Source: an uncultured Desulfobulbus sp. (GTDB taxonomy: Bacteria; Desulfobacterota; Desulfobulbia; Desulfobulbales; Desulfobulbaceae). From it: a stretch of 9,280 nt of DNA. Every line of letters starts with the position of its first letter. Position 1 is the first letter of the stretch. The translations under genes were made by a program, and so were the position numbers. A model generated the notes under the pieces. The model was given only the letters and a program-made list of their open reading frames with translations, was not told the DNA's origin and did no database searches. Shown piece after piece: positions 1-6,294 of the stretch. Location: contig CAMNHX010000033.1 in NCBI GenBank assembly GCA_946539945.1, positions 1-9,280 of the forward strand, written 5' to 3'.

Positions 1-62
1 AGCAGCAGGAGTCTTGCGGCGTGTTCCAGCAGCATTGTTTTGCTCCTGAACACCGCAGGAAT

Positions 63-81
63 CCCCGCTCTTCAGCCGGGG
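63..81 (+). other. Small GC hairpin upstream of the lipoprotein gene
   Basis: Bases 63-69 (CCCCGCT) can pair with 74-81 (AGCCGGGG) with one bulged C at 77 and a CTTC loop. No T-run follows on either strand, so it does not look like an intrinsic terminator. It could be a leader structure of the lipoprotein transcript or chance. Apart from this, I see no gene or clear promoter in bases 1-162. Confidence 0.25.
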
Positions 82-162
82 AGTGTGTCACAGAAGCCCG
101 ACAGCGGGGCAGAACTCCTGCCCACTGCCGAAACAGATCCGATTCCCACTTTCAGGTGTATC

Positions 163-648
163 ATGGACAAAGCGCTCATTGCCTTCACTCTGGCCCTGCT
201 GCTTTCCGCTTGCAGCGGCACGGTAGAGACTGCCACATACACTGGTCCGCAGTATCCAGAAACCGTTCAGGTTGAAGTCCTCTTCCAGCCGGAACAGGTG
301 CAGCCTTCCTGTCGGGTCTTTGCCGAACTGTTCGCCTTTTATCCGGCGCAGTCTTCGGGCCAGAGCATCGCTGCCGCGCTGACAGAGGAAGCCCGCGCAC
401 GAGGCGCAGAGGTGCTTTTGGTCGGCCAGAGCCGGGAAGCTTCCGGGGATGAAGGCACGTCCATGCGCTACTTTGGCCCGCCCCGCGAGTATGCTATGGA
501 TCGGGGCTGGAGCAACTGGAGTTCCGGCTACAGCGTCTGGAAAAAGCAGGGGCGCTGGGTGAATCTGGGGCTTGGCGAGTGGGGAAAGGAAGAGGCACTC
601 TACGAGATGCCTTTGGCAGTGCAGGCCGCCCTGCTCCGCTGCAACTAA
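163..648 (+). CDS. Small outer-envelope lipoprotein, RcsF/DUF4156-like pattern
   Basis: A 161-residue predicted lipoprotein. Residues 1-16 form a short signal peptide (Lys3, then a Leu/Ala-rich core) ending in the lipobox LLSAC, so Cys17 would be the lipidated first residue of the mature protein. The frame is open upstream to an ATG at 40, but that start would bury the signal peptide. The ATG at 163 has an AGGTG Shine-Dalgarno stretch at 154-158 and is preferred. The mature part has Cys50 and Cys160, which could form a disulfide. The stretch around 70-88 (many Ala/Glu, then ARARGAEVLLVG) resembles the helix-then-strand pattern of RcsF and DUF4156 lipoproteins ('...A...GAN.V.L'). That resemblance is an inference by eye. 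The C-terminal half is rich in Trp, Gly and Tyr. It is the first of three same-strand genes ending at the terminator at 2273. Function is unknown; export and lipidation are well supported. Confidence 0.8.
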   Translation: MDKALIAFTLALLLSACSGTVETATYTGPQYPETVQVEVLFQPEQVQPSCRVFAELFAFYPAQSSGQSIAAALTEEARARGAEVLLVGQSREASGDEGTSMRYFGPPREYAMDRGWSNWSSGYSVWKKQGRWVNLGLGEWGKEEALYEMPLAVQAALLRCN

Positions 649-698
649 AGTGTATTACCCCAACTGCGCAGGACAACAGCGCGGGGTATGGATCATTT

Positions 699-712
699 GG
701 CCCGCAGGGGCC
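699..712 (+). other. Short hairpin just before the membrane-protein RBS
   Basis: GGCCC at 699-703 pairs perfectly with GGGCC at 708-712 around a GCAG loop. It ends four bases before the Shine-Dalgarno sequence of the next gene. It could influence translation of that gene or mark an RNA-processing point. It has no T-tract and is not a terminator. Confidence 0.25.
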
Positions 713-715
713 GCT

Positions 716-725
716 ACAGAGGAGG
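716..725 (+). promoter_or_regulatory. Ribosome binding site that fixes the start at 730
   Basis: ACAGAGGAGG lies four bases before the ATG at 730. The earlier in-frame ATG at 688 has no comparable site and would add 14 polar, Arg-rich residues before the hydrophobic protein, so 730 is preferred. Confidence 0.75.
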
Positions 726-729
726 CATT

Positions 730-1053
730 ATGCTGGCGCTTTCCATGTTTTCTTTTCTTGACGGGACCAATCTGCCGCAGCAAATCAAGGCTGTTGATCC
801 GGCCATTTTCAGCAATCCTTGGTTCCTGATCCCTATGATTGGTATAATTGGGTGGTGGTGCTACAAGCAGCAGTGGACCAATATCATCATTCTGGTTCTG
901 CTTGTTTTTGACTGGTATATGACCGGAACCCAGTACATGAAAACCCTGGTTGTAGGCGACCAGTTGCAGTACAACAAGGTCCTGCCGGTTCTGGGGGTTG
1001 CGGCGGCACAGCTGGGTCTGATCATCTATCTGCTGTTTGGGCGGGGCGATTGA
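730..1053 (+). CDS. Small three-helix membrane protein, unknown function
   Basis: A 107-residue hydrophobic protein with three likely membrane helices at about residues 31-45, 50-64 and 85-103. They are joined by a short basic turn (YKQQ) and a longer polar loop (about 66-84). The first 30 residues are only mildly hydrophobic and contain no signal peptidase site. Trp and Tyr residues cluster at the predicted membrane edges (WW at 42-43, WY at 62-63). I do not recognise the family. It lies 81 bases after the lipoprotein gene and 57 bases before the cNMP/DUF4388 regulator, all on one strand, so co-transcription is likely. By position it might link the lipoprotein to the cytoplasmic sensor in one pathway, but nothing in the sequence proves this. 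The reading frame, strong RBS and helix pattern make it a confident gene; the role is open. Confidence 0.75.
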   Translation: MLALSMFSFLDGTNLPQQIKAVDPAIFSNPWFLIPMIGIIGWWCYKQQWTNIIILVLLVFDWYMTGTQYMKTLVVGDQLQYNKVLPVLGVAAAQLGLIIYLLFGRGD

Positions 1054-1110
1054 GTGCAAACCGGTGAGCGTGGCCCAGCAGTTTATGTGTCTTGAAGCAA
1101 AGGGGCTGTA

Positions 1111-2235
1111 ATGCAATACCGTAATGGCATTTTTGTAGTCAGTGAGGAAAAGGGTTGCCCCTTGTACGCCAAGGGTGACGAATTTCGAATCAAGGACATG
1201 ACGCTCAGTATTACCCGGGGCAAACCACTGTGCCTCTCGCTACTGAACGAGCTGCTGCCCCTTTTGGAACACGGTGCGCCCACGCTTGGCGTCAAGCCCA
1301 AGACATCCACTCGCTCGCCTAGGACCAGGCGCAATCAGCAGACCAGTGGCATGGAGTGTGGCGGTTGCACTGGAGGCTCATCCATCCGTTTTGAAGCGAA
1401 ACGGAGCAGCGAGTTTGCCACCCTGCAAATGCGGCTTCTGGCTGCCGCTGACTATCGGGCCGGTCTCTACACCTTGGACAACGGCTTTGCCGTCCTGCGC
1501 AAACTGGCCTCCTTTGCCGAGCTGGACGACGACCAGTTGCACGCCTTTTGCGCTGTGGGAGAAGTGCAGAACTTCCAGCCAGGAGAGACTGTGGCTGAAC
1601 TGGGGACACGGGCGGACCGGATCTTTGTCGTGTTGAGCGGTCAGGTGATCCTGAGTGACCGGGAAGAGGACAGCGAAGACGAAACCGTGGTGGAACTGAC
1701 GCCAGGAGAACTGGTGGGCGAGGTGAGTCTGGGAACTGATGCGACCTATACCCATAACTATTATTGCTTGGAACCCTCCAGCCTGCTGATGGTCACAGTG
1801 GAACGGGTCAAAGCCTTTCTGGCCAAGACACCGACGCTCCACGTGTTTCTGTATCACCAACTGGCCAAGCGTTCAGCCAAGATGTCGCCCTCCCGGCTGG
1901 GTCCCTCTGGCGGCTTCAGCGCCAACCTGAAGGAAATGGCGGTTGTGGATCTCTGCCAGTTGCTCAACTCCAGCCGGAAGACCGGGCGGGTAACGCTGAA
2001 TCTGGATGACGATACCAAGGGCGAGTTGCTCTTCAACAACGGCGAGCTGATCTGGGCCGTGCATGGAACCATGGCAGGCAAAACCGCCTTTTTCTCCCTT
2101 CTGGGGAGGAATGACGGTTCCTTCAACTTTGTTGCTGGTCTGGATGCCAAGGAGATGAACCTGCCCGTGATTGGCGAGTTCATGGGTCTGATTATGGAAG
2201 GGATGCAGAAGCTGGATGAACAGGCAGCCCCTTGA
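1111..2235 (+). CDS. Regulator with Cys-rich N-terminus, cNMP-binding-like domain and DUF4388-like domain
   Basis: A 374-residue soluble protein with three parts. Residues 1-95 hold a cysteine pattern: GCPLYAKGDEF around Cys16, KPLC at Cys41 and the CGGC pair at Cys83/Cys86. This could bind a metal or act as a redox switch. Residues 126-256 match the cyclic-nucleotide-binding (Crp/PKA) fold: FQPGETV, a long beta stretch with IFVVLSGQV, then GELVGEVSLG in the phosphate-binding cassette. The arginine that normally contacts the cyclic phosphate seems missing, since the aligned stretch reads ATYTHNY, so canonical cAMP binding is doubtful. Residues 270-345 fit DUF4388 (SANLKEMAVVDLCQLL, SRKTGRVTL, GELLFNNGELIWAVHG), a domain found in two-component and gliding-motility proteins. 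No DNA-binding helix-turn-helix is visible, so it is more likely a protein-protein signalling module than a Crp-type transcription factor. The ATG at 1111 has AGGGG at 1101-1105. It is last in its operon. Confidence 0.85.
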   Translation: MQYRNGIFVVSEEKGCPLYAKGDEFRIKDMTLSITRGKPLCLSLLNELLPLLEHGAPTLGVKPKTSTRSPRTRRNQQTSGMECGGCTGGSSIRFEAKRSSEFATLQMRLLAAADYRAGLYTLDNGFAVLRKLASFAELDDDQLHAFCAVGEVQNFQPGETVAELGTRADRIFVVLSGQVILSDREEDSEDETVVELTPGELVGEVSLGTDATYTHNYYCLEPSSLLMVTVERVKAFLAKTPTLHVFLYHQLAKRSAKMSPSRLGPSGGFSANLKEMAVVDLCQLLNSSRKTGRVTLNLDDDTKGELLFNNGELIWAVHGTMAGKTAFFSLLGRNDGSFNFVAGLDAKEMNLPVIGEFMGLIMEGMQKLDEQAAP

Positions 2236-2272
2236 AACTGCCGAGGAGACGGCTGCTGGAGGAAGAGGAAGG

Positions 2273-2305
2273 CGGGCAGAGGCAGATGGCTTCTGCCCGG
2301 TTTTT
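2273..2305 (+). terminator. Intrinsic terminator of the lipoprotein/regulator operon
   Basis: CGGGCAGA (2273-2280) pairs perfectly with TCTGCCCG (2292-2299) around an 11-base loop, followed by G and TTTTT at 2301-2305. It sits 37 bases after the stop of the regulator gene and abuts the 3' end of the convergent fabB gene. Read on the other strand, the same hairpin is followed by a C/T-rich stretch without a pure T-run, so it may stop fabB transcription only weakly. Confidence 0.85.
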
Positions 2306-3513
2306 CACGCTTTTTTGAAGATCAGGCAGGCGTTGGTGCCGCCAAAACCATAGCTGTTGCTCATCACAGTGGTCAGCGGGACTTCCCGTAGCGTGGTGAC
2401 AATATCCATGACAGCAGCTTCAGGCTCCATGTCTTCAATGTTGGCTGAAGCGGCGATAAAGTCGTTCTGGAGCATGAGCAGCGAATAGATGGCTTCATGC
2501 ACGCCTGCCGCACCCAAAGAATGGCCAGACAGCGACTTGGTGGAACTGATGGGCGGGCAGGTTGCGCCAAAGACCTCGCGAATGGCTGCAAGCTCCATCA
2601 GGTCGCCGATGGGCGTGGAGGTTCCGTGGGCGTTGATGTAGTCCACAGGACTTTGACAAGTGTCCAGGGCCAGCCTGATGCAGCGTACCGCACCTTCGCC
2701 AGAAGGTGAGACCATATCCACGCCGTCCGCAGTCGCACCGTAGCCCACGATTTCCCCGTAGATCTTCGCGCCCCGTTTTTTGGCCCGTTCCAGTTCCTCC
2801 ACGACCACCAGACCAGCGCCGTTGGCCACCACAAAGCCATCCCGGTTCTTGTCATAGGGGCGGGAAGCCTGTTCTGGCTGGTCGTTGAAATGGGTGGACA
2901 GAGCGCCCATGGCGTCAAACATGGCGGTCTGGGTCCAGTGTTCCTCATCCGAGCCGCCGGCAAACGCAAGGTCCAGTTTGCCCAGTTGGATCTGTTCCAG
3001 AGCCGCGCCGATGCAGTGCGAACCCGTGGCACAGGCCGAGGAGATGGAGTAGCACAGGCCCCGGATATGGAAGGTGTTGCAGAGGCAGGCTGAAACCGTG
3101 CTGCTCATGGTCCGCGGCACCATGAAGGGACTCAAGCGCTTCAGACCTTTTTCCCGCATCACGTCTGCCGTGGCAACCACGTTCTCTGCCGAGGTCCCGC
3201 CTGAACCGATGATCAGGCCAGTACGCGGATCGTTGACTTCATCCGCGTTCAGTCCCGCGTCTGCGATGGCCTGGTCCAGCGCGATGGCGGCAAAGGCGGC
3301 GGCATCACCCATGAAGCGCAGGTTTTTCTTGTCCAGATGCTCTTTTGGCTGGATCTTTGTGAAAGCGCCAATCTGGGAGCGCAGTCCGAGTTTTTTGTAG
3401 GGCGCATGGAAGCGCACGCCGGAGCGGCCCAGCCGGAGGGATTCCAGCACTTCCTGGAGACTGTCTCCCAGTGAAGACACAATGCCCATGCCCGTAATGA
3501 CAGCCCGTCGCAT
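2305..3513 (-). CDS. fabB: Beta-ketoacyl-ACP synthase I
   Basis: A 402-residue condensing enzyme that elongates acyl-ACP with malonyl-ACP in the cytosolic type II fatty-acid pathway. It resembles E. coli FabB (406 residues) through its whole length: start [19 protein letters not shown]-type [14 protein letters not shown] with the catalytic Cys161, [11 protein letters not shown] with His296, [19 protein letters not shown] with Lys326 and His331, and [11 protein letters not shown] near the end. These residues lie two positions before their E. coli counterparts (Cys163, His298, Lys328, His333), so the active site is complete. The frame is open to an ATG 27 bases upstream, but the ATG at 3513-3511 starts at the usual MRRAVITG and has AGGAG (3521-3525, minus strand) seven bases away. 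In organisms with the FabA-FabB route this enzyme is needed for unsaturated fatty acids; no fabA or ACP gene is in view. FabF is a less likely label, because the match to FabB-specific stretches is closer. Confidence 0.95.
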   Translation of the reverse strand: MRRAVITGMGIVSSLGDSLQEVLESLRLGRSGVRFHAPYKKLGLRSQIGAFTKIQPKEHLDKKNLRFMGDAAAFAAIALDQAIADAGLNADEVNDPRTGLIIGSGGTSAENVVATADVMREKGLKRLSPFMVPRTMSSTVSACLCNTFHIRGLCYSISSACATGSHCIGAALEQIQLGKLDLAFAGGSDEEHWTQTAMFDAMGALSTHFNDQPEQASRPYDKNRDGFVVANGAGLVVVEELERAKKRGAKIYGEIVGYGATADGVDMVSPSGEGAVRCIRLALDTCQSPVDYINAHGTSTPIGDLMELAAIREVFGATCPPISSTKSLSGHSLGAAGVHEAIYSLLMLQNDFIAASANIEDMEPEAAVMDIVTTLREVPLTTVMSNSYGFGGTNACLIFKKA

Positions 3514-3567
3514 GTCTGTTCTCCTGAAAAAAGGTTGCACGGCCAGTGAGTGTGCCGCAATAGGCGC

Positions 3568-3595
3568 AATCTACCAAAAGGACAGAAAAGAGCAA
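3568..3595 (-). promoter_or_regulatory. Candidate sigma70-type promoter for fabB
   Basis: On the minus strand TTGCTC (3595-3590) is followed after 16 bases by TAGATT (3573-3568), which starts about 55 bases before the fabB ATG. Match to consensus is modest (3/6 and 4/6). It lies in the divergent spacer between fabB and the HEAT-like gene, where a promoter is expected. Confidence 0.3.
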
Positions 3596-3657
3596 GGCAA
3601 GAGCAAGATGCGGGCGGCAGGGGCGCTTTTTCCGGTTTTTCGGGTTTTCATCCCAAG

Positions 3658-3662
3658 AGAGG
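3658..3662 (+). promoter_or_regulatory. Ribosome binding site that fixes the GTG start at 3668
   Basis: AGAGG lies five bases before GTG at 3668. The in-frame ATG at 3608 has no good site and leads into a Pro/Phe-rich segment. The ATG at 3482 would overlap the 5' end of fabB on the other strand. Confidence 0.65.
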
Positions 3663-3667
3663 TCATC

Positions 3668-4384
3668 GTGAGTAGGCGACGAGAGAAACAGCAGATTCTG
3701 GCGCTTCTCGCAGAGAGGCAAGCATTGGCCGTCATCCTGGCGCGGCTTGAGCAATGGCCAGCGCTTGCCGTGGTCAATGCGCTCTTTTCAGCGCTTTGCC
3801 GGACAGAGGAGTTCACGCGCTGGCGGGGTATTTCCTGCATGGGGGCCAGCGTGGCCCGTCTGGCCTGCGAAGACATGGAGGCAGCCCGGGTGGTGATGCG
3901 ACGCTTCCTCTGGAGCCTGAACGATGAATCCGGCGGCATTGGTTGGGGCGCACCGGAGAGCATGGCTGAAGCCATGAGTCGTCACGAGGGACTGGCGCAG
4001 GAGTATGCCCATCTGCTGCTGTCCTACCTGCGGGAGGACGGCCCAGAACTGTTTCAGGACGGTAACTTTCTGGAGCATCCGCTCTTGCAGCAGGGCGTGC
4101 TTTGGGGCTTGGTCCGCTTGAGTGGCTGTCGTCGGGACCTGCTCTTGCAGCTCGGCGCTGGCCCAGAACTCTTGCCCTTTGTGCGGGACGACAGGACCAC
4201 TGCTCGCGCCCTGGCTGCTCTGGCGCTGGGGCGTCTGGGGCAGGATGCGGCCCTGCCTGCCTTGCAGGCGCTTGCCGCTGATGATACCGCGCCAGTGCGG
4301 CTCTACACGGCAGAGGGCGAATTTGCAGACACCACTGTGGCGGCCTGTGCCGCCCAAGCACTGGAACTCCTTCATGGGCAATGA
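3668..4384 (+). CDS. HEAT-like repeat protein with SGGIGWG signature
   Basis: A 238-residue, mainly helical soluble protein. Residues 8-80 and 100-236 are rich in Ala and Leu with the spacing of paired amphipathic helices. The stretch 178-205 (ARALAALALGRLGQDAALPA) is a typical HEAT/PBS-lyase-like repeat, which usually makes a protein-binding superhelix. Between the two helical parts lies a conserved-looking loop, LNDESGGIGWGAPESMAEAM (residues 84-103). I associate it with a protein family of sulfate reducers that some databases call 'DVU0298 family'; this is from memory and uncertain. No signal peptide or membrane helix is seen. GTG at 3668 is preferred because of its RBS. The gene is divergent from fabB (154-base spacer), and its last 11 bases overlap the start of the nitrilase/RfaE2 fusion, which suggests translational coupling. 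Function is unknown; a scaffold or chaperone role is plausible from the fold only. Confidence 0.75.
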   Translation: MSRRREKQQILALLAERQALAVILARLEQWPALAVVNALFSALCRTEEFTRWRGISCMGASVARLACEDMEAARVVMRRFLWSLNDESGGIGWGAPESMAEAMSRHEGLAQEYAHLLLSYLREDGPELFQDGNFLEHPLLQQGVLWGLVRLSGCRRDLLLQLGAGPELLPFVRDDRTTARALAALALGRLGQDAALPALQALAADDTAPVRLYTAEGEFADTTVAACAAQALELLHGQ

Positions 4385-5657
4385 CAATGCCTCTTTCTTT
4401 CCGGCTGCGGCCTGTGTGCAGTTGACCATCAAAGCGGGCGACAGCCAGGCCAACCTGAATGCTCTCCGGGAAATGCTGTCCGGGCAAGCGCTTGCGCCCG
4501 GCACACTGGCAGTCCTGCCAGAGATGTGGGCAACCGGCTTTGTGTACGAGGACTGCGCCCGTTTTGCCACAAAAACTCCTGCCCTGCTGCTTGCCCTGCA
4601 CGAGCTGGCAGCCCGCTATGGCATCTTTCTGGCAGGCAGTCTGACCGCATGGGACGAGGGCGCGGCGCTCCCGGTCAACCGCCTGTATCTGGTTGGGCCA
4701 GAGGGACTGGTTGGGCAGGCAGACAAGCAGTTTCTCTTTGCCGCCTGGCATGAAAACCAATACTACCAACCCGGTCCGGCCAGTCTTCCCATACAGACGG
4801 AGAGGGGGACAGTGGGCGGTCTGGTCTGCTATGACCTGCGCTTTCCTGAAATTGCGCGGGATCTGGTCTTTTCCGGAGCGCAGGTCCTGCTTATTGCCGC
4901 AGAATGGCCACTTTCCCGGTTGGCGCACTGGCAGGCGCTCACCCAAGCCCGGGCCATAGAAAACCAGTGCTTTGTGGTTGCCTGTAATGCCTGCGGGCAG
5001 ACCGGCAAGCTGCTCATGGCAGGGCATTCGCGCATTCTGGGACCAGGGGGCGAAATCCTTGTTGAGGCGGACAAGGGTCCGGGCCTGGCGGTCGCCGCGC
5101 TGGACGCCGCGCAACTGGACACGCAACGCCACCTGTTCTGTGCAGCCAGCGAGAGACCTTGGCGCAACAGGGATAGCCGCAAAATCTGCACTTTGGCGGA
5201 ACTGCTGCCGCGTCTGTCTGCCCGGCGGGCGCAGGGGAGCAGGGTTGCCTTCACCAACGGCTGCTTTGATCTGCTGCACGCAGGGCACGTGAGCTATCTG
5301 GAAGAGGCCCGCCGCACTGCGGACTGCCTGGTGGTTGGACTGAACAGCGATGCCTCGGTGTGTCGGCAAGGTAAAGGCCCCGGACGCCCGATCAACCCGG
5401 AAGCGGATAGGGCACGGGTTCTGGCGGCGCTGGGTTGTGTGGACTTTGTGGTGCTCTTTGATGCAGTTACACCATTGGCGCTTGTTCAGGCCATTCTGCC
5501 GGAGGTGCTGGTCAAGGGGGCAGACTGGCCGGAAGAGCAGATTGCAGGCGCAGCCGAGGTCAAGGCCGCAGGCGGCGAGGTACGGCGTATTCCGCTTGTG
5601 CCGGATCGGTCAACCACGGCGATTGTCCAGCGCATTCGGGAACAGGACGCACCATAA
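4374..5657 (+). CDS. Fusion of omega-amidase-type nitrilase and RfaE2-type heptose adenylyltransferase
   Basis: A 427-residue fusion. Residues 12-268 form a carbon-nitrogen hydrolase with the full triad: Glu50 (LPEMWATGF), Lys118 (ADKQFLF) and Cys152 (GGLVCYDLRFPE), plus Glu127 in HENQYYQPG. The motifs WPLSRLAHW and ARAIENQ favour the YafV/NIT2 omega-amidase branch, which hydrolyses 2-oxoglutaramate or 2-oxosuccinamate. Residues 270-421 match the cytidylyltransferase-fold domain RfaE2/HldE-C, which makes ADP-heptose from heptose-1-phosphate and ATP for LPS inner core: TNGCFDLLHAGHVSYLEEA with HAGH at 302-305, GLNSDASV, KGPGRPIN, VLVKGADW and STTAI near the end. The linker RKICTLAELLPRL looks like the usual N-terminus of a free RfaE2, so two complete proteins seem joined without loss. 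No RfaE1 kinase domain is present here. The ATG at 4374 overlaps the upstream stop and has only a weak GGAA about 10 bases upstream. The two activities have no obvious metabolic link. Confidence 0.9.
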   Translation: MGNDNASFFPAAACVQLTIKAGDSQANLNALREMLSGQALAPGTLAVLPEMWATGFVYEDCARFATKTPALLLALHELAARYGIFLAGSLTAWDEGAALPVNRLYLVGPEGLVGQADKQFLFAAWHENQYYQPGPASLPIQTERGTVGGLVCYDLRFPEIARDLVFSGAQVLLIAAEWPLSRLAHWQALTQARAIENQCFVVACNACGQTGKLLMAGHSRILGPGGEILVEADKGPGLAVAALDAAQLDTQRHLFCAASERPWRNRDSRKICTLAELLPRLSARRAQGSRVAFTNGCFDLLHAGHVSYLEEARRTADCLVVGLNSDASVCRQGKGPGRPINPEADRARVLAALGCVDFVVLFDAVTPLALVQAILPEVLVKGADWPEEQIAGAAEVKAAGGEVRRIPLVPDRSTTAIVQRIREQDAP

Positions 5658-5669
5658 ACCAGGGTCTTC

Positions 5670-5692
5670 CCACTTTGAAATTGGCATTTTTT
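5670..5692 (+). terminator. Weak candidate terminator after the fusion gene
   Basis: CCACTT (5670-5675) can pair imperfectly with AATTGG (5679-5684), with one C/T mismatch and a short loop, followed by CATTTTTT. The six-T run just after the operon end is suggestive, but the stem is weak and A/T-rich. Confidence 0.25.
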
Positions 5693-5816
5693 CCCGCCTT
5701 CAGGAGGGAGAGAATAGACCTGTTCGGTAACCCCAAGATCAATCGCTGTAGAGCCTTTCCGTTTTCACTTTTTATGTCATGCTGAACGGAGCGTCCAGTC
5801 CTCTCTTTCCCACGCC

Positions 5817-5845
5817 TTGCCGGGCAAGCAGGCGGTGCTTATGAT
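5817..5845 (+). promoter_or_regulatory. Sigma70-type promoter of the coiled-coil gene, with inverted repeat at -35
   Basis: TTGCCG (5817-5822) and TATGAT (5840-5845) match consensus at 4/6 and 5/6 with an ideal 17-base spacer. Transcription would begin near 5852, giving a leader of about 50 bases before the ATG at 5905. The -35 box lies inside the inverted repeat CTTGC-CGG-GCAAG (5816-5828), a possible operator for an unknown repressor. The rest of 5693-5816 shows no gene or other clear signal. Confidence 0.5.
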
Positions 5846-5904
5846 TCCCCCGCCCAGGAACAGGGAAAGGGCGCACTCTGACAACACTTTTCAGGAGAGA
5901 GACC

Positions 5905-6207
5905 ATGGAAAACACCTACACGCAAGACGCATGTGAACAGTTGAAGCTGGAACTGGCTGTCAAGCAGGCGCAGCTTCAGGAAACCAAAATGAAGGCACGT
6001 GTTGCCGCTGCCAAGGCAGCTGCCGCCTTTGCCGAGGAGATCGGACAGCAGGAACGCGAGATCCAGGCAGTCAAAAAGCGGCTCATGGCTGCCAGTTACG
6101 ACACGGGCAGTTCTGGATCAGAAGTCTGGCTGGAGATCAAGGAAGGTCTGTCCAGGGCTGCCAAGGCGGTTATCAGGATGGTACGCCAGTTTCTGGATCG
6201 GCTGTAG
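5905..6207 (+). CDS. Small coiled-coil protein, Sll1863-like
   Basis: A 100-residue soluble protein. Residues 9-64 are one long charged helix rich in Ala, Lys, Glu and Gln with heptad-like spacing (LKLELAVKQAQLQETKMKAR and on), so a coiled coil is likely. After a flexible DTGSSGSE stretch comes EVWLEIKEGLSRAAKAVIRM, an amphipathic helix. This layout, long coiled coil then 'W..[IL]K.G...A...', resembles cyanobacterial Sll1863-type stress-response proteins; the likeness is by eye and moderate. There is no signal peptide or membrane helix. AGGAGAG (5893-5899) is a strong RBS five bases before the ATG. The gene has its own promoter candidate at 5817-5845 and is followed by a hairpin at 6239, so it is probably monocistronic. 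Its exact role cannot be read from the sequence. Confidence 0.75.
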   Translation: MENTYTQDACEQLKLELAVKQAQLQETKMKARVAAAKAAAAFAEEIGQQEREIQAVKKRLMAASYDTGSSGSEVWLEIKEGLSRAAKAVIRMVRQFLDRL

Positions 6208-6209
6208 GA

Positions 6210-6236
6210 GTGGAGTGAGGAGCGTGGAGTGAGGAG
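6210..6236 (+). repeat. Tandem 13-base purine-rich direct repeat
   Basis: GTGGAGTGAGGAG occurs at 6210-6222 and again at 6224-6236, separated by a single C. It begins three bases after the stop of the coiled-coil gene. A pyrimidine counterpart lies at 6282-6299, where ACTCCTC is repeated with a seven-base period. Confidence 0.9.
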
Positions 6237-6294
6237 TTGCCGGGCTTTGCCCGGCTGTTCGCCTTTTCCGCCTCACTCAAAAACTCCTCACTCC
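6226..6294 (+). repeat. Perfect 13-bp inverted repeat around a GC hairpin
   Basis: GGAGTGAGGAGTT (6226-6238) is the exact reverse complement of AACTCCTCACTCC (6282-6294). The left arm directly abuts the inner GC stem (6239-6255). The first direct-repeat copy (6212-6222) can pair with the same right arm, so two competing RNA folds are possible. The right arm ends 31 bases before the ATG of the kinase gene. Confidence 0.85.
6239..6267 (+). terminator. Probable terminator after the coiled-coil gene
   Basis: GCCGGGC (6239-6245) and GCCCGGC (6249-6255) form a perfect 7-bp stem with a TTT loop. The tail TGTTCGCCTTTT is only partly T-rich, so termination may be incomplete. Read-through into the kinase gene would carry the repeat structure as a leader. 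Confidence 0.6.

Noticed and set aside
40..162. Upstream extension of the lipoprotein to the ATG at 40
   Set aside because: It would place 41 polar residues ahead of a perfect lipoprotein signal peptide.
155..164. A -10-like TATCAT giving a leaderless lipoprotein transcript
   Set aside because: No matching -35 box 16-18 bases upstream, and an AGGTG ribosome binding site is present.
3813..5369. A 518-codon open frame on the minus strand
   Set aside because: It is antisense to the HEAT-like gene and the nitrilase/RfaE2 fusion, both with clear motifs. Its translation is rich in Arg, Gln and Pro with no recognisable domain, as expected from an antisense frame of G+C-rich genes.
5683..5697. Sigma54-like GG...GC promoter (TTGGCA...CCCGC)
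   Set aside because: The spacing between GG and GC is 11 rather than 10 bases, and the TTGC part is not matched.
5690..5707. Hairpin TCCCGCCT / AGGAGGGA as a terminator
   Set aside because: It has a G/A mismatch in the stem and the T-run lies before it, not after, on the plus strand. On the minus strand the run after it is A, not T.
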